This document shows, piece by piece, positions 7,423-12,706 of a DNA stretch of 12,706 nt (the first letter of the stretch is position 1; each line of letters opens with the position of its first letter). The stretch is from Desulfobacula sp. (GTDB taxonomy: Bacteria > Desulfobacterota > Desulfobacteria > Desulfobacterales > Desulfobacteraceae), in contig JAGLNZ010000320.1 in NCBI GenBank assembly GCA_023139225.1, positions 1 through 12,706 of the forward strand. The letters run 5' to 3'. Below the pieces are notes generated by a model. That model made no database searches. It saw nothing but the letters and a program-made list of their open reading frames with translations, and had not been told where the DNA came from. A program made the translations under genes and the position numbers.

Positions 7423-8796
7423 ATGATTTATACTGCAGATAACCATTTTTTTTTAAGGCAGTTTTTTTTCCTGATAATCTGTCTTACCTGCCTTATCATT
7501 ATGAATGTTTCCCTAAGTCACTCCCAAAGCCTGTTTGATACGGATGATGAGGATATCCTTTTTGAAGAAGAGGCTGCCGCTGCTGTATCGGATAGCGAAC
7601 AAAAAAAAAATTCAACCTTTACTTTGGGGTATCACTTTTCCCATGGGACAGATGGTGAACCTAAAATTATTGACAATTCATTTTATCTGCGCCTTGAATA
7701 TGAAAGTCTTTTTTCCGACAGCCTTTTTTTTAAATTTGACGGTAAAGGCAATCTTCACACGAAAACCGATCACAGGGCTGATGCAAAAAACAAAAGTGTG
7801 TTTTTTAACGGCAGTGTCAGGGAAGCCTTTTTTCAGGCAGGATATGAAAAATTCAGTCTGAAAATCGGAAATCAGATCAATATATGGGGAAAAGCAGACA
7901 CAACAACCATCACGGACGTGGTATCGCCACGAGACAATTCCCAATTTATCTTTACCAGGCTGGAAGACGCAAGGTTGGGCCAACTGATGGTTTCAAGCAA
8001 TATTTACATCAATGATACAACTGCTTCAGTATTTATAAACCCCCTGCCAGAAACAGATAAAGAGCCGGATACGAATTCCAGGTATGACCGGCCCCTTGCC
8101 GGATCCAATCTTTTTTCAGTCAAACATGACAAGCCTGAATTTGGTGACTTTGAATATGGCATAAAAGTTGATACAAGCTTTTCAAAAACAGATTTCTCCG
8201 TTATGGCGGGTCGTTTTTATTCAAATGCCGCACTTTATGACCATAAAGGTTATTATGAAAATTCAAAACCGGTTATAGAGAAAACCTATCCTGATTATAT
8301 AATGGCGGGCGCGGCTCTTGAGCATGCATGGCAAAGCTTCTTATTCAAGCTGGAACTTTGTTTTAAAAATAAATTGCCGCTTCAGGGAATAGATGCTGAC
8401 AACCTTTACGTCTTTGAAAAAAAAGACGTTCTCGATTCCGCCTTTGGGATCGAATATAATGCAAATAATAAATATCAAATGAGTTTTGAGCTTTCCAACC
8501 GTTATATCTTTTCCGATATTTCCCGATTACTGCCGGGCACAGATAAAAACAGCTCTTCATTTTACACTGTATTTACAAAAAATTTCTTAAACCAGACCCT
8601 GAATTTTGAATATATATTTTACTATCATATTCAGGAACAAAACCAATTCCATATTTTCCGCCTCACTTATGATCTGACCGACAACGCGGAAATTCAGGCA
8701 GAATACGCCTGTTTTAATGCCAAGGATGAAAGCAGCCTGATGTGGCTCTATCGCAACGAAGATCGCATCAGTTTTGAAATCAAATATTTTTTCTAA
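7423..8796 (+). CDS. Outer-membrane beta-barrel protein (DUF1302-like)
   Basis: A 457-residue exported protein. The hydrophobic core of the signal peptide spans about 14-28 and cleavage is likely near 34-36. The mature part begins with an acidic tail (38-50, FDTDDEDILFEEE). The rest alternates polar and aromatic residues as in beta-strands and ends in IKYFF with a terminal phenylalanine, typical of BAM-inserted barrels. The stretch GNQINIWGKADTTTITDVVS, then PRD and a following LEDARLG, resembles the WGKxD...VNPRD region of DUF1302-type barrels that accompany RND transporters; this is a family resemblance, not a search result. I chose the ATG at 7423; a TTG at 7411 would add four residues, and an ATG at 7501 would cut off most of the signal peptide. 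The ribosome site is weak (GGGA 7406-7409), which suggests coupling to the gene ending 21 bases earlier. The likely role is the outer-membrane end of the RND/LolA-like pathway. Confidence 0.8.
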   Translation: MIYTADNHFFLRQFFFLIICLTCLIIMNVSLSHSQSLFDTDDEDILFEEEAAAAVSDSEQKKNSTFTLGYHFSHGTDGEPKIIDNSFYLRLEYESLFSDSLFFKFDGKGNLHTKTDHRADAKNKSVFFNGSVREAFFQAGYEKFSLKIGNQINIWGKADTTTITDVVSPRDNSQFIFTRLEDARLGQLMVSSNIYINDTTASVFINPLPETDKEPDTNSRYDRPLAGSNLFSVKHDKPEFGDFEYGIKVDTSFSKTDFSVMAGRFYSNAALYDHKGYYENSKPVIEKTYPDYIMAGAALEHAWQSFLFKLELCFKNKLPLQGIDADNLYVFEKKDVLDSAFGIEYNANNKYQMSFELSNRYIFSDISRLLPGTDKNSSSFYTVFTKNFLNQTLNFEYIFYYHIQEQNQFHIFRLTYDLTDNAEIQAEYACFNAKDESSLMWLYRNEDRISFEIKYFF

Positions 8797-8863
8797 ATCA
8801 TTATTCCATTTACAACTTTTTTTTGTTTATCAATCTGCCTTTAAATGGTATGCTTCATAAATA

Positions 8864-8924
8864 TTTAATCGATAACCCCTTTGCAGTTTTTTTTCGTAAT
8901 TCTTTTCAAACCTTTAATCGTTAA
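8864..8924 (+). repeat. Direct repeat TTTAATCGnTAA upstream of the PstS-like gene
   Basis: Two 12-bp copies differing at one base, TTTAATCGATAA (8864-8875) and TTTAATCGTTAA (8913-8924), lie 49 bp apart in the 142-bp gap before the PstS-like gene. The second ends 14 bases before its ATG. The gap is T-rich; I see no convincing promoter (TTTACA at 8809-8814 lacks a spaced -10) and no terminator after the barrel gene. The repeats could be regulator sites or chance in AT-rich DNA. Confidence 0.35.
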
Positions 8925-8938
8925 GTTACAGGGGCGGC

Positions 8939-9763
8939 ATGTTTTTTCCCAAAAAACTTCAAATATTTCTTTTATTGCTTTGTATGGTACTAGGTTTTGT
9001 TTCCTTATTGAATGCCCAGACCATTAAATATATCGGGTCACCCACGCTTAATCCTTTTATCCGGACTGCTGCAAGAATCTACAAGGATGCCTCATTTGAA
9101 ATCATTACAAAATCCAACTCCCATAAAATCCTTATATCAGATATGTCGGAAAGGGCTGACATTCTGGGAATGGCAGATGATGTCGATCCTGAATTTATCT
9201 TACTTGGTGCAAAAAAATATCTTATTGGAAAAGAGGCCATAGGGGTTTGGGTAAATAAAAATAATCCAATTTCAAATCTTTCATTTGGCCAGCTTGCAGC
9301 GATCTACACAGGTGAAATAACACATTGGCAGGATCTTGGTTCCTACAACCAGCCGATCCATATCTACATTATTAACCCTCATTCGCCATGTAAACAGGTT
9401 TTTGAAAAAATCGTTTTAAAATCAGCAAGATATAATGACAAATATCTTCATACCGTCAAGCCTGATCCATCTGTTTTAAAAAAAATCGGTGAAGATCCCG
9501 GGGGACTTGGATTTTTCAGTCTGTCAGAAGGCTTGGGCCATAAAAGCCGTCATCTTGTCAAAACAGTGTTTATCAATGGTCAGGCCGCATCCAATAATAA
9601 CTTTGATTACCCCATTACGCGGCCTTTATACTTTGTAACCATTGCAGAACCCTGGGGTAAAGAAATTAAATTCATTAACTGGATTTTATCCGACCAGGGC
9701 CAGAAAATAGTTAAAAAATTTTTCATCGGGCATTCACCCAGCCCTGTCCTTTTTTCTGAGTAA
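8939..9763 (+). CDS. Exported PstS-like periplasmic binding protein
   Basis: A 274-residue protein with a signal peptide (about 1-26, ending LLNAQ) and a type-2 periplasmic binding fold of the phosphate-binding group. Recognisable family segments are YIGSPTLNPFIRTAARIY (31-48), LSFGQLAAIYTGEITHWQDL (114-133), YPITRPLYFVT (224-234) and FINWILSDQGQKIVKKF (245-261). The loop that normally reads R-x-GSGT before a helix is here NPHSPCKQVFEKIVL (146-160), so the usual phosphate-binding residues are not recognisable, and the protein is short for PstS. No pst permease or ATPase gene is nearby. It may bind another ligand or act as a sensor or envelope component. AGGGG (8930-8934) lies four bases before the ATG. 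It follows the barrel gene by 142 bp on the same strand, so read-through from the RND operon is possible but unproven. Confidence 0.82.
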   Translation: MFFPKKLQIFLLLLCMVLGFVSLLNAQTIKYIGSPTLNPFIRTAARIYKDASFEIITKSNSHKILISDMSERADILGMADDVDPEFILLGAKKYLIGKEAIGVWVNKNNPISNLSFGQLAAIYTGEITHWQDLGSYNQPIHIYIINPHSPCKQVFEKIVLKSARYNDKYLHTVKPDPSVLKKIGEDPGGLGFFSLSEGLGHKSRHLVKTVFINGQAASNNNFDYPITRPLYFVTIAEPWGKEIKFINWILSDQGQKIVKKFFIGHSPSPVLFSE

Positions 9764-9764
9764 A

Positions 9765-10220
9765 TTATGAAATATCGGGATTGAGCGTCCATTTTATGAA
9801 CCAGGTTTCATCTTCATAATCAAGGCAAACAATGCCTGAATTCTGAAACTTGTATACTTTTAAGTCCCTGGAACCTGTTGTCAGGTATGAAACAAGTCTT
9901 TCCATAAATGGCAGATGTCCTACCACCATCACATTTGATAGCGGATCAATCCCGTTACCAAACACTTTGACATCATCTAAGGGTTTTATTCCATGGATTT
10001 GTTCACACGGTTTTTTTATACTCAGAGTTTCATTGAAAATAACCGCTGTCTGCCTTGCTCTTTTTTTGCCGCTGTGAATAATTTTTAATACCGGAATTTT
10101 ATAGACTTTTGCAACCTCAGCAATTTTTTTTGTATCTTCTTGTCCAATATTTGAAAGTCCTTTTTCAGGGTCCCGGTCTTTTGGCAGGCTCATGCCATGC
10201 TGGACCAAAAAGATTGCCAT
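9765..10220 (-). CDS. sixA: SixA-like phosphohistidine phosphatase (histidine phosphatase superfamily)
   Basis: A 151-residue cytoplasmic protein of the branch-1 histidine phosphatase fold, with the short length typical of SixA. The catalytic H8 lies in LVQHG (5-9), the second phosphate-binding arginine R54 in HSGKKRARQTA (49-59), and the second histidine H102 in VVGHLPFMERL (99-109). The usual RHG motif is QHG here, replacing one phosphate-contacting arginine with Q7. SixA enzymes remove phosphate from histidine in phosphotransfer proteins such as HPt domains or PTS-type carriers; the partner here is unknown. A strong AGGAGG (reverse strand, 10231 to 10226) lies five bases before the ATG. 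The gene converges on the PstS-like gene with one base between stop codons and no terminator visible. A more general phosphatase role is possible. Confidence 0.85.
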   Translation of the reverse strand: MAIFLVQHGMSLPKDRDPEKGLSNIGQEDTKKIAEVAKVYKIPVLKIIHSGKKRARQTAVIFNETLSIKKPCEQIHGIKPLDDVKVFGNGIDPLSNVMVVGHLPFMERLVSYLTTGSRDLKVYKFQNSGIVCLDYEDETWFIKWTLNPDIS

Positions 10221-10259
10221 AATCGCCTCCTCCCCATCTTAAATTTATATTTTAATTGT

Positions 10260-10289
10260 ATTATTAAAGGTTTACTATAATGTTGACAA
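10260..10289 (-). promoter_or_regulatory. Candidate promoter of the SixA-like gene
   Basis: On the reverse strand TTGTCA (10289 to 10284, 5/6) is followed after 18 bases by AATAAT (10265 to 10260, 5/6). The start would fall near 10253, about 30 bases before the gene. Its -35 box overlaps that of the candidate forward promoter. Confidence 0.4.
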
Positions 10290-10312
10290 GTTATCTTTAT
10301 TTTCATTAGAAT
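10283..10312 (+). promoter_or_regulatory. Candidate promoter of the ABC exporter operon
   Basis: A perfect TTGACA (10283-10288) is separated by 18 bases from TAGAAT (10307-10312, 5/6). Transcription from here would leave a leader of about 170 bases before the TTG start at 10490. A weaker alternative, TTGAAC (10340-10345) with TAATAT (10362-10367), lies downstream inside the phased repeats. Confidence 0.45.
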
Positions 10313-10341
10313 CAATTTTTTGTTTTAAAGTTAATTATTTT

Positions 10342-10380
10342 GAACTCATATAGAACTCAAATAATATTCATACAAAACTC
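10342..10380 (+). repeat. Helically phased GAACTC repeats (candidate regulator site)
   Basis: GAACTCA occurs at 10342-10348 and 10353-10359, and a related AAACTC at 10375-10380. The shared AACTC cores begin at 10343, 10354 and 10376, spaced 11 and 22 bases apart, about one and two helical turns. Such spacing resembles tandem half-sites of OmpR/PhoB-type regulators, although the sequence is not a PhoB box. With only three short copies in AT-rich DNA, chance is possible. Confidence 0.35.
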
Positions 10381-10404
10381 TAAATGAATTTTTAATGTAT
10401 ACAA

Positions 10405-10479
10405 ATGACAAAAAAACATAAAACTTCTACCCAAAAGGCAGCCCATAAAGGCATCCTGATACTGTCATTTCAGGAATAA
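10405..10479 (+). CDS. Possible 24-codon leader ORF before the ABC exporter
   Basis: An ATG at 10405 opens a 24-codon frame ending in TAA at 10477-10479, ten bases before the exporter's TTG start. The peptide begins MTKKHKTSTQKAAHKG and ends ILILSFQE; I do not recognise it. There is no clear ribosome binding site, which argues against it. Its last codons contain the hairpin that would cover the exporter's ribosome site, so translation here could unmask that site. It may instead be untranslated leader. Confidence 0.2.
   Translation: MTKKHKTSTQKAAHKGILILSFQE
10454..10475 (+). promoter_or_regulatory. Hairpin overlapping the exporter's ribosome binding site
   Basis: TCCTGA (10454-10459) and TCAGGA (10470-10475) form a perfect 6-bp inverted repeat around a 10-base loop. 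The right arm contains AGGA (10472-10475), the only plausible Shine-Dalgarno element before the TTG at 10490, though 14 bases away. Pairing would hide it, suggesting translational control. No T-run follows, so it is not an intrinsic terminator. Confidence 0.4.
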
Positions 10480-10489
10480 AATAAATATT

Positions 10490-12217
10490 TTGAAACTGAT
10501 CTATCCATATATTAAGAAAAATTTTCATAAAATATTATTGGGTATTTTATGCATGATCATTGTGGACGCTGCACAGCTTGTGATTCCACAAATCGTAAAG
10601 AATGCCATTGATTCCTTAAGCATAGGCTCCTTTGACAATAAAACCCTGGTTTTTCAATGTATGTTTATTCTTTTTTTAGGCCTTGCCATGGCAGGCTTGA
10701 GGTATGGCTGGCGAAATCTTCTCATGGGAAGTGCAAGAAATGTTGAAAAAGGAATCAGAGACGACCTTTTCAGGCATGTCCTGAACCTTGACATGGCCTA
10801 TTATGATAAGGTCAAAACAGGGGATATCATGGCCCATGCCGTAAGTGATATCAATCATATCAGAATGGCTTTCGGTTTTGGTCTGATAGTGCTTGTGGAT
10901 ACAATCCTCCTTGGCAGTACCACCCTTGCTATCATGGTCTGGACCCATCCGAAACTGACAGCACTTGCCATGATACCAATGCCGTTTCTGATTATTACAA
11001 CCAGAACTCTGGGTAAAAAAATGCATGCATTTCATAAAACAGCCCAGGAATCCTATTCCCAGCTTACCGAAATTGTAAGGGAGAGCTTTTTTGGTATCCG
11101 TATTATCAAAGTGTTCAATTTTGAAACCGTCATCGGTAATAAGGTTGAAAAAGCTTCAACAGATTATTTTAAAAAAAATCTGAAACGTGCTTTTATTACC
11201 GCTCTGTTAAAACCTTTACTGGGACTGTTTTTTAACCTGTCCACCCTGGTGGTTATCTTTTATGGCGGCTTTCTTGTGATGCAACAGATTATCACACCGG
11301 GAGAACTTGTCGCCTTTATTCAATATCTTGGTATTTTAGCCTGGCCCGTCATTGCTATTGGATGGATGACCAACCTCTTTCAAAGGGGAATGGCATCCTT
11401 AAAAAGAATTAATACGCTTTTAGACTCGATGCCTGATGTCAGCTCTCCTGATTGTCCGGTTATCCCCCCCAAAGTGGAGGGAAACATTACCTTTAAGGAT
11501 GTCGGTTTTACCTATGATACGGGCAAAGCAATTCTCTCAAATATTAATCTTAAAATCCATAAGGGAACCTCAATCGGCATCAGCGGGCCTCCGGGTTCCG
11601 GGAAAACAAGCCTGGTCCAGTTGATCCCAAGACTTTACAATGTCAGCAAAGGTGAAATCCTCATAGACGGCCTTGATCTTAGTACCATAGATCTTGATTT
11701 TCTAAGGCGTCATATTGCCCTGATGCCGCAGGAATCGTTTCTTTTTTCAGGTACGATCAGGGACAATATTCTCATGGGCCAGGAGATGGAGAAAGAAAGA
11801 CTCGACCGGATTATCCGGGTTTGCAGTCTGAAAGATACCATAGATAAAATGCCGGATGGACTTGATACCATCGTTGGTGAAAGGGGGATCACCCTTTCAG
11901 GGGGACAAAAACAAAGAATTGCACTGGCCCGGACCTTGAGCTTTGAAAAACCAATCATCATCCTGGATGATCCCATCAGCCAGATGGACACCCATACAGC
12001 CTCCAAAGTAATTTCACGGTTGAACCGGATGAACTTGAATGCCACTTTTATTATTATTTCGCACAGGATCTCAGCACTGGCCTCCTGTAACACAATCTAT
12101 ATTTTTAAAAACGGCAGGATCGATCATTTTGGCACCCATGAAGAACTCATTAAAAATGATCGTTTTTATAAAGAATCCTATCTGGTTCAGCAGTTTGAGG
12201 AGGAATATGACGTCTGA
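10490..12217 (+). CDS. ABC exporter half-transporter, MdlA/BmrC-like subunit
   Basis: A 575-residue inner-membrane protein with a six-helix exporter domain (about 12-300) and a nucleotide-binding domain (about 330-570). Motifs: A-loop Y342, Walker A GPPGSGKT (366-373), Q-loop Q414 in MPQESFLFSGTIRDNI, signature LSGGQKQR (469-476), Walker B IIILDD (489-494), D-loop D500 and H-loop H525 in IIISHR. The residue after Walker B is D494 instead of glutamate, as in the degenerate-site subunit of heterodimeric exporters. The coupling segment YYDKVKTGDIMAHAVSDINHIRMAFGFG (104-131) also fits that group. The TTG start gives the usual N-terminus MKLIYPYIKKNFHKILLG; the first internal ATG (residue 22) would remove half of TM1. 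The stop overlaps the next ABC gene by 11 bases, so the two subunits are translationally coupled. Substrate unknown; drugs or lipids are typical. Confidence 0.93.
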   Translation: MKLIYPYIKKNFHKILLGILCMIIVDAAQLVIPQIVKNAIDSLSIGSFDNKTLVFQCMFILFLGLAMAGLRYGWRNLLMGSARNVEKGIRDDLFRHVLNLDMAYYDKVKTGDIMAHAVSDINHIRMAFGFGLIVLVDTILLGSTTLAIMVWTHPKLTALAMIPMPFLIITTRTLGKKMHAFHKTAQESYSQLTEIVRESFFGIRIIKVFNFETVIGNKVEKASTDYFKKNLKRAFITALLKPLLGLFFNLSTLVVIFYGGFLVMQQIITPGELVAFIQYLGILAWPVIAIGWMTNLFQRGMASLKRINTLLDSMPDVSSPDCPVIPPKVEGNITFKDVGFTYDTGKAILSNINLKIHKGTSIGISGPPGSGKTSLVQLIPRLYNVSKGEILIDGLDLSTIDLDFLRRHIALMPQESFLFSGTIRDNILMGQEMEKERLDRIIRVCSLKDTIDKMPDGLDTIVGERGITLSGGQKQRIALARTLSFEKPIIILDDPISQMDTHTASKVISRLNRMNLNATFIIISHRISALASCNTIYIFKNGRIDHFGTHEELIKNDRFYKESYLVQQFEEEYDV

Positions 12218-12706
12218 TATCCCTTCACAGGAAAAAGAAATCAAGCTTGCGGATCTGAAGGTGGCCAAAGAGCTGTGGCCTTTTATCAAGCCATATTTAT
12301 GGATGCTGACTATTTCAACAATGCTTATTTTTCTAGTCACATTTTTAGAGCTGCTCATGCCGATTTTTACTCAAAGAGCCTTTGACGGATTTATAGTTCC
12401 TGTGGGCCCTGAACAAGGCATCCGTCTTTTCGGCTTTGGTATAGATTCTTTTCAGACCTTTTCCATTGTTTTTCTTGTGTTTGTCCTCACCTTATTTATC
12501 ATTGATTTTTTCCAGACCCTTTTCATGGAATACACGGGTCAAAAAATTATACTGAACCTACGATGTCTTTTGTTTTTCCACATGACCTTTCTTCCGGTTG
12601 CCTTTTATGATAAAAACTCAAGCGGAAGGCTGGTGTCCCGTGTAGCCGGTGATGTTGAAAATATGAATGAAATGTTTACCAGTATCCTCATCTTTATTTT
12701 TAAAGA
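12207..12706 (+). CDS. ABC exporter half-transporter, MdlB/BmrD-like subunit (partial)
   Basis: The reading frame opens with ATG at 12207, inside the end of the previous gene, and stays open to the window edge (166 full codons). It begins MTSDIPSQEKEIKLADLKVA and contains TM1 (about 31-51), TM2 (about 84-106) and the exporter segment VAFYDKNSSGRLVSRVAGDV (about 132-151), the FFDKNPxGRLVTRVxxDV region of ABC exporters. A long TM1-TM2 loop (DGFIVPVGPEQGIRLFGFG) is typical of BmrD/YheH-like partners. AGGAGG (12198-12203) lies three bases before the ATG, within the previous gene. The nucleotide-binding domain lies beyond the window; it would be expected to carry the normal catalytic glutamate and complement its degenerate partner. 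Confidence 0.9.
   Translation, partial: MTSDIPSQEKEIKLADLKVAKELWPFIKPYLWMLTISTMLIFLVTFLELLMPIFTQRAFDGFIVPVGPEQGIRLFGFGIDSFQTFSIVFLVFVLTLFIIDFFQTLFMEYTGQKIILNLRCLLFFHMTFLPVAFYDKNSSGRLVSRVAGDVENMNEMFTSILIFIFK

Noticed and set aside
8797..8830. T-rich run after the beta-barrel gene as an intrinsic terminator
   Set aside because: No stable hairpin precedes the T-run.

Overview
The window looks like chromosomal DNA of an AT-rich Gram-negative bacterium, most likely a sulfate-reducing Desulfobacterota lineage (Desulfobacteraceae-like). That placement is an inference from the low GC by eye, the style of the envelope proteins, and the mix of an HD-GYP response regulator, a MalT-type LuxR regulator, an RND/LolA-like/beta-barrel set and a SixA-like phosphatase. 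No RNA gene, insertion sequence, CRISPR array or phage gene is visible.

Layout: (1) 56-2698, a large MalT-like (STAND ATPase plus LuxR helix-turn-helix) activator on +. (2) 2730-3812 on -, converging on it, a receiver plus HD-GYP response regulator predicted to degrade cyclic di-GMP. (3) A 189-bp divergent control region with candidate back-to-back promoters and a nested palindrome. (4) 4002-8796 on +, a tight three-gene unit: inner-membrane RND/MMPL transporter, periplasmic LolA-like protein and outer-membrane beta-barrel, together a plausible route across the envelope for a lipid or other hydrophobic cargo. (5) 8939-9763 on +, a lone exported PstS-like binding protein whose phosphate-binding loop is not recognisable. 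(6) 9765-10220 on -, a SixA-like histidine phosphatase ending one base from the previous gene. (7) A 269-bp AT-rich control region with overlapping divergent promoter candidates, helically phased short repeats, a possible 24-codon leader ORF and a hairpin over the ribosome binding site. (8) 10490 to the window end on +, two overlapping genes for a heterodimeric ABC exporter (MdlA/MdlB- or BmrC/BmrD-like); the second runs off the edge.

The genes probably work together in two blocks. The response regulator and the RND trio share one control region, which could link cyclic di-GMP turnover to envelope export. The two ABC half-transporters form one asymmetric pump with a degenerate ATP site in the first subunit. 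The most interesting observation is a short acidic-aromatic motif present both in the first periplasmic domain of the RND protein and at the mature N-terminus of its beta-barrel partner, which suggests a common docking site, perhaps on the LolA-like protein encoded between them.
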